From assembly GCF_019458805.1 (NCBI RefSeq), contig NZ_JAIBOA010000003.1, positions 124,001-188,000 of the forward strand: a stretch of 64,000 nt of DNA. The letters are read 5' to 3'. The notes below the pieces were generated by a model. The model did not search any database. It was not told the DNA's origin and saw only the letters and a list, made by a program, of their open reading frames with translations. This document shows positions 7,694 to 16,237 of the stretch, one piece after another. The translations under genes and the position numbers were made by a program. This DNA is from Actinomadura parmotrematis. GTDB taxonomy: Bacteria; Actinomycetota; Actinomycetes; Streptosporangiales; Streptosporangiaceae. Positions within the stretch are counted from its first letter, which is position 1; each line of letters opens with the position of its first letter.

Positions 7694-8704
7694 ATGCCCG
7701 CCGTGACCGCCGACCCGATGGCGCTGCCCCGCCTGCCGCACCTGTCCGGCACCGAGACCGGCCGGCGCCGCGTCGCCAAGGTCGTCACCGCCGCCCGCCA
7801 CCTGGAGGGCGAGGGCTTCCAGGTCCGCCGCCCCTTCCCGGGCGTGGACCTGGCGATGGCCGACCCGTTCCTGCTCCTGGACCACATGGGCGCCGTCGAG
7901 TACGCGCCCGGCGAGGCCAAGGGCACGCCCTGGCACCCGCACCGCGGCTTCGAGACCGTCACCTACATCATCGACGGCGCCTTCCAGCACCACGACACCA
8001 CCGGCGGCGGCGGGCTCATCACCGACGGCGCCACCCAGTGGATGACCGCCGCGTCCGGCCTGCAGCACATCGAGCAGCCGCCGCCGGAGCTCGTCGCCAA
8101 GGGCGGCCTGTTCCACGGCGTCCAGCTCTGGGTGAACCTGCCGCGCTCGCAGAAGTGGGCGGACCCCCGCTACCAGGACATCCGGGCGAGCGACGTGAAG
8201 CTGCTGTCGTCGGCGGACGGCGCGTCGCTGGTCCGCGTCATCGCGGGCTCGGTCGGCGGCTTCGACGGTCCCGGCGTCACCCGCACCCCGATCAACTACC
8301 TGCACGCGACGATCGCGCCGGGCGCCCGGCTCGAACTGCCGTGGCCGCGCGAGTTCAACGCGATGGCCTACGCGCTGTCCGGCCGCGGCACCGCCGGCGT
8401 CGAGGAGATCGCCGTGGACGAGGGGCGGCTCGCCGTCTTCGGCGGGTCGCACCACCAGGGCGACGGGGACGCGCTGGTGCTCCGCGCCGCCGAGAGCCAG
8501 CCGCAGGCGAGCGCGCAGGGCTGGGAGGTCCTGGTCCTCGGCGGCCTGCCCCTCCGGGAGCCCGTCGCCCGGTACGGCCCGTTCGTCATGAACACCCGGG
8601 AGGAGATCGTGCAGGCGTTCGAGGACTTCCAGGCCGGCCGGATGGGAACGATCCCCGCTGAGACGGTCCCGCATCTGTCCAGCGCGGACGCCTCGCTCTC
8701 CTGA
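7694..8704 (+). CDS. Pirin family protein
   Basis: A 336-residue bicupin. The N-terminal cupin carries the metal-binding HPHRGFETVTYII, FQHHD and QHIEQ motifs typical of pirins; the C-terminal pirin domain begins around residue 185 (TPINYLHATIAPGARLELP). Pirins are cytosolic iron proteins; some oxidise quercetin and others act as redox sensors. GGGAGA ahead of the ATG at 7694 supports the start. It is followed 34 bp later by the WrbA-like quinone reductase and is divergent from MarR, a common quinone or electrophile stress arrangement. The physiological substrate is not evident. Confidence 0.9.
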   Translation: MPAVTADPMALPRLPHLSGTETGRRRVAKVVTAARHLEGEGFQVRRPFPGVDLAMADPFLLLDHMGAVEYAPGEAKGTPWHPHRGFETVTYIIDGAFQHHDTTGGGGLITDGATQWMTAASGLQHIEQPPPELVAKGGLFHGVQLWVNLPRSQKWADPRYQDIRASDVKLLSSADGASLVRVIAGSVGGFDGPGVTRTPINYLHATIAPGARLELPWPREFNAMAYALSGRGTAGVEEIAVDEGRLAVFGGSHHQGDGDALVLRAAESQPQASAQGWEVLVLGGLPLREPVARYGPFVMNTREEIVQAFEDFQAGRMGTIPAETVPHLSSADASLS

Positions 8705-8738
8705 GCATCCAGATCACCGTCGAAAAGGGGATACGACC

Positions 8739-9368
8739 ATGGCCGAGCTCGACCGCCCGGTGAACGTCGCCGTCATCTACTACTCCTCGACCGGCTCGGT
8801 CTTCGCGCTCGCGAAGGCCGCCGCGACCGCCGCCGAGAAGGCGGGCGCGCAGGTGCGGCTCCGCAAGGTCCGCGAGCTGGCCCCGGGCGAGGCCATCGCC
8901 GCCAACCAGGGCTGGGCCGACCACGCCGCCGCCACGCAGAACGTCGTCGAGGCGTCCCTGGACGACCTGGAGTGGGCCGACGTGATCCTGTTCGGCTCGC
9001 CGACCCGGTTCGGGCTGCCCGCCGCGCAGCTCAAGCAGTTCATGGACACCGCGGGGCCGCTCTGGGGCCAGGGCCTGCTCGTCAACAAGGTGGGCAGCGC
9101 GTTCACCTCGACGGCGACCGCGCACGGCGGCCAGGAGTCCACCATCCTGGCGATCAACAACGTCTTCTACCACTGGGGCGCGGTCATCGTGCCGCCCGGC
9201 TACGCCGACCCGATCCAGTTCCAGATGGGCAACCCCTACGGCACGAGCCACGTGTCGAACAACGGCGAGGTGCCGCCCGGGGACGTCGAGCTGGACGCCG
9301 TCCGGTTCCAGTCCACGCGCGCCGTCGAGATCGCGGCGGCGCTGAAGAAGGGCCTCGGCGGGCTCTGA
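8739..9368 (+). CDS. wrbA: NAD(P)H:quinone oxidoreductase, WrbA type
   Basis: A 209-residue flavodoxin-fold protein. The FMN phosphate loop YYSSTGSVFALA is near the N-terminus, followed by FGSPTRFGLPAAQLKQFMD and AFTSTATAHGGQES, all diagnostic of WrbA. It reduces quinones by two electrons and avoids semiquinone radicals. AAGGGGA lies seven bases before the ATG. It probably forms an operon with the pirin gene under the adjacent MarR regulator. A strong terminator follows at 9389. Confidence 0.93.
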   Translation: MAELDRPVNVAVIYYSSTGSVFALAKAAATAAEKAGAQVRLRKVRELAPGEAIAANQGWADHAAATQNVVEASLDDLEWADVILFGSPTRFGLPAAQLKQFMDTAGPLWGQGLLVNKVGSAFTSTATAHGGQESTILAINNVFYHWGAVIVPPGYADPIQFQMGNPYGTSHVSNNGEVPPGDVELDAVRFQSTRAVEIAAALKKGLGGL

Positions 9369-9388
9369 CCGCCACCGCTCTGACCTGC

Positions 9389-9433
9389 GAAAACGCCCTG
9401 GCCGCAGCGCTCGCTGCGGCCATCGGCGTTTTC
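9389..9433 (+). terminator. Intrinsic terminator after wrbA
   Basis: A long hairpin: outer stem GAAAACGCC/GGCGTTTTC and inner stem GGCCGCAGC/GCTGCGGCC with a four-base loop. The T-run lies in the 3' arm, as in a bidirectional-looking terminator. Confidence 0.8.
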
Positions 9434-9476
9434 CCGGGGCCGGGGTGACGGGCGGGGGGCGATGCGCTACTGTGTT

Positions 9477-9508
9477 CGAACAGGTCGAACACAGGTTCGA
9501 GCTGTTCG
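9477..9508. promoter_or_regulatory. LexA-type SOS box inside a larger palindrome
   Basis: The core TCGAAC-ACAG-GTTCGA at 9485-9500 matches exactly the actinobacterial LexA consensus TCGAAC-N4-GTTCGA. It sits within a 32-bp near-perfect palindrome whose 14-bp arms (9477-9490 and 9495-9508) differ at one position. TACTGT at 9468-9473, just upstream, could be the -10 box, which would put the operator over the transcription start. Confidence 0.8.
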
Positions 9509-9722
9509 GGCGCTCGACCGGGGAGTCGGCATGGTGGCAACGGCGACCGCGCAGGGGGCCGCGCGGAACCGGGAGGCCGGGCAGGGCGCGGCGCGCTGCC
9601 GTCCGGACGCCCGCGCGGGCGCTCGTGCGGACGCCCGTCCGGGCGCGCGCGGCGCGACACGCCGTACGGCTTTCTACGCAAATCTACGGCCGCAGCTATA
9701 CCGCCTCATAGAGTCCGAGACC

Positions 9723-10916
9723 GTGGACCCCGTGCGCAACCCCTACGCCCCCGGTGCCGGGCAGCGCCCGCCGGAGCTGGCCGGCCGCGACCGCGAGCTG
9801 CGGCAGTTCGAGGTGGTCCTCGAACGCGTCGCCCGCGGCCGCCCCGAGCGCAGCATGATCATCACCGGCCTGCGCGGCGTCGGCAAGACCGTGCTGCTGA
9901 ACTCCTTCCGCTCGCTGGCCATCCAGCGGCTGTGGGGCACCGGCAAGATCGAGGCGCGGCCGGACCAGTCGGTCCGCCGCCCGATCGCCGCCGCCCTGCA
10001 CATGGCCGTGCGCGAGCTCGCGCCCCGGCACCGCGCGCCCGACCGCATCGAGGAGTTCCTCGGCGTGCTGAAGGCGTTCGCGCAGGCCGGCCCCGAGGAC
10101 GACGCCAAGGGCAAGGCCCGCGTGCACCGCTGGTCGCCGGGCATCGACGTGCCCGCAGCGCGCGGCCGCGCCGACTCGGGCGACCTGGAGATCGACCTCA
10201 CCGAGCTGCTCAGCGACGCCGCGTCGGTCGCCACCGACGTCGGCTCGGGCATCGCCCTGTTCGTCGACGAGATGCAGGACGTGCCCGCCGACGACGTGTC
10301 GGCGCTCTGCGCCGCCTGCCACGAGCTGTCGCAGAACGGCGGCCCGCTCATCGTCGTCGGCGCCGGGCTGCCGCACCTGCCCGCCGTCCTGTCGGCGAGC
10401 AAGTCCTACTCCGAGCGGCTGTTCCGGTACGCGCGCATCGACCGGCTCGACCGCGCGTCCGCCGACGTGGCGCTCCTCGCGCCCGCCGAGCGCGAGGAGG
10501 TCACCTTCACGCCCGAGGCGCTCGACGCGCTGTACGCGGCGGCCGACGGCTACCCCTACTTCGTCCAGGCGTACGCCAAGGTCGTGTGGGACGTGGCGCC
10601 CGACTCCCCGATCACCGCCGAGGACATCCGGGTCGCCGCGCCCGAGGCCGAGAGCGAGCTCGCCGTCGGCTTCTTCGGCAGCCGCTACGAGCGCGCCACC
10701 CCGGCCGAGCGCGACTACATGCGCGCGATGGCCGCCCTCGGCGACGAGCCGGTGGCGACGTCGGACGTCGCGGCCGAGCTCGGCCGCAAGCCCTCCAGCC
10801 TGTCCCCGGCCCGCGACGGCCTCATCAAGAAAGGGCTGATCTACAGCGCCGAGCGCGGCCTCGTCGCGTTCACCGTCCCGCACTTCGGCACGTTCCTGCG
10901 GACCCAGACCGCCTGA
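9723..10916 (+). CDS. AAA/STAND-like ATPase with C-terminal winged helix
   Basis: A 397-residue ATP-binding protein. RNPYAPGAGQRPPELAGRD leads into a P-loop ATPase: Walker A GLRGVGKTVLL, Walker B ALFVDEMQD, sensor region LIVVGAGLPHLP, then a helical lid with YPYFVQAYAKVVWD and a winged helix (VATSDVAAELGRKPSSLSPARDGLIKKGLIY) near the C-terminus, an architecture like Orc1/Cdc6-type ATPases. The GTG at 9723 is chosen because family members, as I recall them, begin about here. The frame stays open to an ATG at 9531 with GGGGAG five bases upstream, directly after the SOS box, so a 461-residue form with an Ala/Arg-rich N-terminus is a real alternative. SOS control suggests a DNA-damage role; the function is unknown. 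Confidence 0.8.
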   Translation: MDPVRNPYAPGAGQRPPELAGRDRELRQFEVVLERVARGRPERSMIITGLRGVGKTVLLNSFRSLAIQRLWGTGKIEARPDQSVRRPIAAALHMAVRELAPRHRAPDRIEEFLGVLKAFAQAGPEDDAKGKARVHRWSPGIDVPAARGRADSGDLEIDLTELLSDAASVATDVGSGIALFVDEMQDVPADDVSALCAACHELSQNGGPLIVVGAGLPHLPAVLSASKSYSERLFRYARIDRLDRASADVALLAPAEREEVTFTPEALDALYAAADGYPYFVQAYAKVVWDVAPDSPITAEDIRVAAPEAESELAVGFFGSRYERATPAERDYMRAMAALGDEPVATSDVAAELGRKPSSLSPARDGLIKKGLIYSAERGLVAFTVPHFGTFLRTQTA

Positions 10917-10921
10917 GCAGG

Positions 10922-11095
10922 AGAATCTACAGCTCTCTAGCGCGAATGCTAGAGAGGCATATGGCGACGCATCGGCGCGGCATGATGTCCCTCTCTACGC
11001 TTCTCTAGCGGAAGAGTTAGAGAACCGTAGACATCGCGATGGGCGCGCGCCTCTGCGTCCTTATAGCCATGTCTAGGGAGAACCGTAGAGAGCGG
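10922..11095. repeat. Cluster of TCTA(C/G)-type short direct and inverted repeats
   Basis: About nine copies of a degenerate 8-10 bp motif around CTCTCTA(G/C)(C/G) in both orientations. They include a perfect 9-bp hairpin with a six-base loop (10933-10956), CTCTCTACGC at 10991, TTCTCTAGCG at 11001, and a 12-bp direct repeat GAGAACCGTAGA at 11020 and 11078. Two similar motifs (TTCTACGC, ATCTACGG) lie at 9672-9688 before the ATPase start. The region separates two convergent genes and has no coding potential. Confidence 0.65.
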
Positions 11096-11114
11096 TATCG
11101 CGGGGTGGGGGCCC

Positions 11115-12698
11115 TCAGCGGGCGCGGTGCAGCACGACGAGCGCGACGTCGTCCTCGCGGTGCCCGAACGCGCTGATGACGCGGTCGCTCGCCTGCTCCA
11201 GGTCGCCGTCCAGGTCGGCGCCGAGCGCGAGGACGCGCAGCCGCTCCATGTTGACGCTGAGCGGCACCCCGCGGTCCTCGATCAGCCCGTCGGTGTAGAG
11301 CAGCACCGACCCGCCCGGCGGGACGGTCGTCCGCTCGACCGCGACGCCGTCCACCGGGAACCCCAGCAGCACGCCGCCGCCCTTGCCGTAGTGCGCCTCG
11401 CCGTCCCCCACGTAGAGCGGCGCCAGGTGCCCGGCGTTCGCGACGGCGAGCTCGCCGGTGCGCGGGTCCAGCGTCATGATGCACACGGTCGCGGTCTGGT
11501 CGTCGTGGTAGCGCTGCATGACGCCGTTCAGCAGCCCGAGGATCGCGACGGCGTCGTGGCCCTCCTCGGCGAACGCGCGCAGGGCGTGCCGGATCTCGGC
11601 CATGACCGTCGCGGCGTGCAGCGAGTGGCCCTGCACGTCGCCGATCGCGACGAGCACCTCGTCGCCGCGGTCCAGCACCTCGTAGAAGTCGCCGCCGACC
11701 TCGGCCTGGTCGCTGGACGGCTCGTAGCGCACCGCGAACCGCCAGCCCGGCACGTCTGGGACGCCCGCCGGCAGCAGGCTGCGCTGGAGCGTCAGCGCGA
11801 TCTGGTGCTCCTCGGTGTAGGAGCGGAGCGCCTCCATCGCGAGGGCCAGCATCTGCCCGAGCTGCCGCAGCAGGTTGAACTCGTCCTCGTCGAGGACGCC
11901 GCGCGCCTCCACGCACACCAGGATCGGCGGGCGGCCCCGCTTGGTCCGCACCATCACCATGGCGGCGTCGTCGTCGGTCGCGGCGTCGGGCAGCACGGCG
12001 CGCAGCCGCTCGCCCGGCACGAGCGCGACGGCCGTGCCGGTGCCGTCGCCGAGCGTCAGCAGGCCGCCGAGGTCGGCGAGCGCGGACGGCGGGCACTCGC
12101 GGTACCAGGGCGGCTCCCCGACCCGGCTGACGGTGCGGCGGCCGCGGCCGTCGGGCGGCAGGATGAACACCGCCGCGGTCACCCCGAAGATCTCCGCGGC
12201 GCCGGCCGCGGCGATCGCGGTGAGCCGGTCGAAGCCCTCGGCGGAGTTCAGCGCGAGGCTGGTGCGGGTGAGCGCGGCCATCCGCGACGCCATCAGCTCG
12301 GCCCGCCGCCGCGCCCGGTAGTAGCGCAGCACCGCGTCGACCGTCGCGATGAACTCGCCCGGGTCGATCGGGTCGGTCATGTAGGCGTCGGCGCCCTGCC
12401 GCAGCCCGTGCGTGCGGTCGGCGACCTCCACCGCCGCCGCCGAGATGTGGATGACCGGGATCGCGGCCGTGTCGGGCGCCGCCTTGATCCGCTCGCAGAC
12501 CTCGATGCCGCTCATGTCGGGCAGCATCACGTCGAGCACGATGAGGTCGACGTCGGTCTCGGCGAGCCGCTCCCACGTCCCGGCCGCCGACGCCGCCTCC
12601 ACGACGGTGTGCCCGGCGCGGCGGAGCCAGCTCCCGATGATGTAGCGCTTGGTGTCGTTGTCGTCGACGACCAGCGTGGTGCAGCGTTCGGCCGTCAC
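11115..12698 (-). CDS. Response regulator with GAF-like domain and PP2C/SpoIIE phosphatase (RsbU/RsbP-like output)
   Basis: A 527-residue protein. Residues 1-125 are a receiver domain with the acidic pocket VVDDND and phospho-acceptor Asp in LIVLDVMLPDMSG. Residues about 140-300 look like a degenerate GAF domain. Residues about 310-525 form a PP2C/SpoIIE phosphatase with metal ligands in GGDFYEVL, IGDVQGHS, NAGHLAPL and LYTDGLIE. Such proteins dephosphorylate anti-sigma antagonists to release a sigma factor. It ends the six-gene stressosome operon and its ATG overlaps the stop of the hybrid kinase (ATGA), so the receiver is probably phosphorylated by that kinase. No PAS domain or membrane segment is seen. 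Confidence 0.92.
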   Translation of the reverse strand: MTAERCTTLVVDDNDTKRYIIGSWLRRAGHTVVEAASAAGTWERLAETDVDLIVLDVMLPDMSGIEVCERIKAAPDTAAIPVIHISAAAVEVADRTHGLRQGADAYMTDPIDPGEFIATVDAVLRYYRARRRAELMASRMAALTRTSLALNSAEGFDRLTAIAAAGAAEIFGVTAAVFILPPDGRGRRTVSRVGEPPWYRECPPSALADLGGLLTLGDGTGTAVALVPGERLRAVLPDAATDDDAAMVMVRTKRGRPPILVCVEARGVLDEDEFNLLRQLGQMLALAMEALRSYTEEHQIALTLQRSLLPAGVPDVPGWRFAVRYEPSSDQAEVGGDFYEVLDRGDEVLVAIGDVQGHSLHAATVMAEIRHALRAFAEEGHDAVAILGLLNGVMQRYHDDQTATVCIMTLDPRTGELAVANAGHLAPLYVGDGEAHYGKGGGVLLGFPVDGVAVERTTVPPGGSVLLYTDGLIEDRGVPLSVNMERLRVLALGADLDGDLEQASDRVISAFGHREDDVALVVLHRAR

Positions 12699-14431
12699 CG
12701 CTTCTCCCCGCTCCCGCCCCGCACGGCGCGCCAGGCGGCGTCCGCCAGCATCGCGGGGCCGATCCTGCCCTTGTCCAGCACCGCGCCCGCCCGGTCCAGC
12801 CGGTCGTCGGCGAGCGCGGTGACGTCGATGGAGGTGACCAGCACCACCGGCACGTCCGCGGGCAGCCCGGCGAGGACGTCGTAGCCGTCGCCCGCGGGCA
12901 TCCGCAGGTCCAGCAGCACCAGGTCGGGGCGGTCGGCGGCGGCGAGCTCCAGCGCCTCGTGCCCGCCGGACGCCTCGGTGACCCGCGCCGCGTCCCCGAC
13001 CAGGCGCCGCAGCAGCGCCCGCGCCGGCTCCTCGTCGTCGACGACCAGCACGTGCCGCAGCCCGAGCGCGCCGAGCTCGCGCTGCGCCGGCAGCCGCAGC
13101 GTCACCGTGGTGCCCTCGCCGAGGACGCTGTCGAGGGACAGGTCGCCGCCGAGGGTCTGCGCGAGCCGCCGCGCGTAGGGCAGGCCGAGGCCGGTGCCGC
13201 CCGAGCCGGTGCCGGGCACCTGGTAGAACTCCTCGAAGACCCGCTCGACGTCCTCGGGCGGGACGCCGATGCCGGTGTCGGAGACGGTGAACTCGACGCC
13301 GTCGCCGTCCGCGCCGGTGCGCCGGACGGCGAGCCGCACCTCGCCCTCGCGGGTGAACTTCACGCCGTTGGCGAGCAGGTTCCGCAGCACCCGCGTCAGC
13401 ATCGTCTCGTCGGTGACGAGCGCGGCGGGCGCGTCCGCGACGTCCACCGCGAGGGTGAGGCCCGCCTCGGCCGCCATCGGCTCCAGCAGCGCGGCGAGCC
13501 GCGCGACGAGGGCGGGGACGTCCACCTCGGACTGGTCGGCGACGAGGCGGCCCTGCTCGGCCTTGGCCATGTCCAGCAGCTCGTCGACGAGGGCGCGCAG
13601 CGTGCCGCCCGCGTCGGCGATGAGGCCGATCTGGTGGCGCTGCTCGGCGGTGAGCGGCTCGGCGGCCGGGTCCAGCAGCAGCCGCGTCAGGCCGATGACG
13701 CCGTTCACCGGGGTGCGCAGCTCGTGGCTGATGTTGGCCCAGAACCGGTTCTTGGCCTCGCTCGCCTCGCGGAGCTGGTCGGACTTCTCCTCCAGCTCGG
13801 CGTACAGCGCGACGACGCCGCGGTTGGTGTCCTCCAGCTCCTGGGACAGCTGGTTGTACAGGGCCATGACGCCGTGGTTGGTCTCCTCCAGCTCGGCGTT
13901 CAGCGACCGCAGCTCCTCGCGCTGGCGGCGGACGTCCTCCAGCGCCCCGACGAGCTCGGCGTTCTGCGCGCTCAGCTCCTCCAGCGCCCGCGTCGGCGCG
14001 AGGTGCCCGAGCCGGTCGCGGACGGCGACGACCGCCGCGTCCGCCATGCCGGGGCCCGCCGGCAGCGTCTTGCGGATGCGGATGACGACCTGGTCCTCGA
14101 CGTCGACGTCCTCCTCGACCAGGTCCATCAGCCGGGACGCCGCGCGGGTGCCCTCGGCCGGCGGCCGGCCGCCCGCGCCGGGGGAGAACCGCAGCTCGAC
14201 CAGCAGCGCCGACGCCGCGCCGCGCTCCAGCAGGAACGCCGCCTCGACCTGGCCGGCGTGCGCGTACAGGTCGCGGCCGACCTCGCTCAGCGCGGTCGCG
14301 ACCCGCACCTGGTCCTGGGCGTCCAGCCCGACGGCGGCGGCGACCTCGCGGCCCGCGCGGCGCACGGCGAACACGCCGTCCTCGTCGCGGATGTCGACGC
14401 GGAGCAGTTCCTCGGCGGCCACCGGGATCAC
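12695..14431 (-). CDS. Hybrid sensor histidine kinase with N-terminal RsbT-like region and C-terminal receiver
   Basis: A 578-residue cytosolic kinase. The first ~130 residues resemble an RsbT/HATPase-like fold with poor motifs. A coiled coil follows (repeated ELEETNHGVMALYNQLSQEL / ELEDTNRGVVALYAELEEK, about 150-205), then HisKA with ISHELRTP, HATPase_c with N-box NLLANGVKFT and the G boxes DTGIGV and GGTGLGLPY, and a receiver with LVLLDLRMP at the C-terminus. The duplicated coil heptads probably pass on a conformational signal. The GTG at 14431 overlaps the TGA of the upstream gene, and its own TGA overlaps the next ATG. The input is likely protein-protein contact with the RsbR/S/T complex. 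Confidence 0.9.
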   Translation of the reverse strand: MIPVAAEELLRVDIRDEDGVFAVRRAGREVAAAVGLDAQDQVRVATALSEVGRDLYAHAGQVEAAFLLERGAASALLVELRFSPGAGGRPPAEGTRAASRLMDLVEEDVDVEDQVVIRIRKTLPAGPGMADAAVVAVRDRLGHLAPTRALEELSAQNAELVGALEDVRRQREELRSLNAELEETNHGVMALYNQLSQELEDTNRGVVALYAELEEKSDQLREASEAKNRFWANISHELRTPVNGVIGLTRLLLDPAAEPLTAEQRHQIGLIADAGGTLRALVDELLDMAKAEQGRLVADQSEVDVPALVARLAALLEPMAAEAGLTLAVDVADAPAALVTDETMLTRVLRNLLANGVKFTREGEVRLAVRRTGADGDGVEFTVSDTGIGVPPEDVERVFEEFYQVPGTGSGGTGLGLPYARRLAQTLGGDLSLDSVLGEGTTVTLRLPAQRELGALGLRHVLVVDDEEPARALLRRLVGDAARVTEASGGHEALELAAADRPDLVLLDLRMPAGDGYDVLAGLPADVPVVLVTSIDVTALADDRLDRAGAVLDKGRIGPAMLADAAWRAVRGGSGEKR

Positions 14432-15465
14432 GCGGCCACCGCGAGGACGGACCGGTCGTCGTGGCGGACGCCGGCGTCGCGCATGAGCGCGGCGGCGACG
14501 AGCAGCGGGTCGCGGTGGAACAGGCCGGGCCGGTCGGCGGGGTTCCAGCGGTCGGTGAGGCCGTCGGAGTGCAGCACGACGGAGGCGTGCGGCGGCAGCT
14601 CGTAGGACTGCTCGCGGAACGACCGGGCCTGGTGGCCGGCGATGCCCGGGGTGGAGATCATGCCCTGCCGGCGGCCGTCCCCGACGATCCAGCCGGCGAC
14701 GTTGCCGAGGCCGGCGTAGCCGACGCGGCGGGCGGCCCGGTCGACGACGGCGACGGCGACGGCGCCGCCGCGGGTCGGGGCGAGGCGGCGGTGCACGAGC
14801 TGGAGCAGGTCGGCGGGGCGGGCCGGCAGCGCCGCCGCGGTGATCGCGCGGACGGCCTCCTGCGCGGCGCGGGCGGCCAGCGGGCCGTGCCCGAGGCCGT
14901 CGCAGAGCAGCGCGTAGACGACGCCGTCGACCTCGCGGACGGCGAACGCGTCGCCGCACTCGGTCTCGCCGTCCAGGGGGCGGGTCAGCCCCGCGAACGG
15001 CGGCGTGCCGCCCGGGCCCGTGCCGGGCTGGCGGAACCGGGCGAAGGTGACGGTGCCGGTGCCGGGCACCGAGTACAGGCCGCTCTGGTCGGCGAGCCGC
15101 TCGATGGTGCCGAGGCCGATGCCGAGGGTGCCGCTGGTGGAGAAGCCGTCCAGCCGGGACCGGGCCGGGTCGGCCATGCCGGGGCCGCGGTCGACGCAGA
15201 CGAGCTGGAGCAGCGCGGCGGTGCCGTCGCGGACGATCGACAGGGCCACCTCGCCGTCCGAGGCGTGCTTGACCAGGTTCGTGGCGGCCTCGGTGGCGGC
15301 GAGCTGGACCTGGCCGAGGCGCTCGCCGGCGAACCCGATCCGCTCGGCGAGCTCGGTCGCCCGGCGGCGCACGCCGGACGGGGAGCTCTGCTCCTCGGCG
15401 CGGATCCACAGGGTGTCGCCGACCGGCGGGCTCACCGTCCACCCGGTCCCGCTCAGCGGGTCCAC
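14428..15465 (-). CDS. RsbT-like ATPase fused to SpoIIE/RsbX-like phosphatase
   Basis: A 345-residue protein. The N-terminal half is a GHKL anti-sigma-type kinase (AATEAATNLVKHA, DRGPGMAD, GTLGIGLGTIERLAD). The C-terminal half is a small PP2C/SpoIIE domain with ECGDAFAVRE, CDGLGHGPLAA, GLGNVAGW and LHSDGLTDRW. In stressosomes RsbT phosphorylates RsbS/RsbR and RsbX removes those phosphates; this fusion could do both or act as an antagonist switch. The GTG at 15465 overlaps the rsbT-like stop by 13 bp; a GTG at 15436 is another possible start. Confidence 0.85.
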   Translation of the reverse strand: MDPLSGTGWTVSPPVGDTLWIRAEEQSSPSGVRRRATELAERIGFAGERLGQVQLAATEAATNLVKHASDGEVALSIVRDGTAALLQLVCVDRGPGMADPARSRLDGFSTSGTLGIGLGTIERLADQSGLYSVPGTGTVTFARFRQPGTGPGGTPPFAGLTRPLDGETECGDAFAVREVDGVVYALLCDGLGHGPLAARAAQEAVRAITAAALPARPADLLQLVHRRLAPTRGGAVAVAVVDRAARRVGYAGLGNVAGWIVGDGRRQGMISTPGIAGHQARSFREQSYELPPHASVVLHSDGLTDRWNPADRPGLFHRDPLLVAAALMRDAGVRHDDRSVLAVAA

Positions 15466-15863
15466 TTGGTCACCGTCACCGTGGTGCCCTTCCCGACCTC
15501 TGTCTCCAGTTCGAACTCGTCCACCAGGCGGCGCGCGCCGGACAGACCGAGACCGAGGCCGCCCCCGCTCGTCCACCCCTCGGTGAGCGCCTGGTCCACG
15601 TCCGGTATGCCCGGACCACGATCGCTAAACGCGATGCGCACCCCGGCGCGGCCCCGGGCGTTGACGACGTGCTCCACCCGGACGGCGCCGCCGCCGCCGT
15701 AGACGAAGGTGTTGCGGGCCAGCTCGCTCGCCGCGGTGATCAGCTTGGTCTGGTCGACCAGGGACATGCCGGCGTGCCCGGCGGCGGTGCGGACGAGCTG
15801 GCGCACCCGCACCACGTCGTCGCCGGAGCCGATGGCCAGCTCCTCGGGGGGCGGTGTCGTCAC
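15453..15863 (-). CDS. rsbT: RsbT-like serine kinase (switch protein)
   Basis: A 136-residue GHKL kinase with N-box ITAASELARNTFVYGGGG, G1 DRGPGIPDVD and G2 GGGLGLGLSGARRLVDEF, ending TVTVTKWTR. This matches RsbT, which is held by the RsbR-RsbS stressosome and, on stress, phosphorylates it and leaves to activate the downstream phosphatase. The GTG start overlaps the rsbS-like stop (GTGA). Its place after rsbR and rsbS is the classical order. Confidence 0.92.
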   Translation of the reverse strand: MTTPPPEELAIGSGDDVVRVRQLVRTAAGHAGMSLVDQTKLITAASELARNTFVYGGGGAVRVEHVVNARGRAGVRIAFSDRGPGIPDVDQALTEGWTSGGGLGLGLSGARRLVDEFELETEVGKGTTVTVTKWTR

Positions 15864-16237
15864 CGGCGACCGGCCCCGGTATCGGGCAGCGCCGCGCCGA
15901 GCAGCCGCATGCCCTTCTCCAGGTCCAGCGCGGTGCGCACGCCGCCGAGCGACAGGCCGAGCTCGACCAGCGTGATCGCGACCGCCGGGCGCATCCCGAC
16001 GACGACGGTCTCGGCGTCCATCAGCCGCGACATCGACGCGATGGTGGCGAACATCCGGCCGATGAAGGAGTCGACGATCTCGACGGCGGTGATGTCGATG
16101 ATGACGCCCCGCGCCCCGGTCTTGACGATCTTGTCGGCGAGGTCCTCCTGGAGCGACAGCACGCTCTGGTCCTGCAGGTCGATCTGGATCGACACCAGCA
16201 GCACGTCGCCGATCTTCAGGATGGGCACCCGCTCCAT
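15860..16237 (-). CDS. rsbS: RsbS-like STAS-domain antagonist
   Basis: A 125-residue single STAS domain (VPILKIGDVLLVSIQIDLQDQ...GVIIDITAVEIVDSFIGRMFATIASMSRLM). The Ser in VDSFIGR is at the position phosphorylated by RsbT in RsbS proteins. It should build the stressosome core with RsbR and sequester RsbT. The ATG overlaps the last base of the rsbR stop (TGATG), so the two are translated together at a set ratio. Confidence 0.93.
   Translation of the reverse strand: MERVPILKIGDVLLVSIQIDLQDQSVLSLQEDLADKIVKTGARGVIIDITAVEIVDSFIGRMFATIASMSRLMDAETVVVGMRPAVAITLVELGLSLGGVRTALDLEKGMRLLGAALPDTGAGRR

Noticed and set aside
9445-9711. 88-codon plus-strand frame across the SOS box
   Set aside because: It runs through the operator and is Arg-rich after residue 30; no ribosome binding site. 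The in-frame extension of the ATPase is the better alternative.
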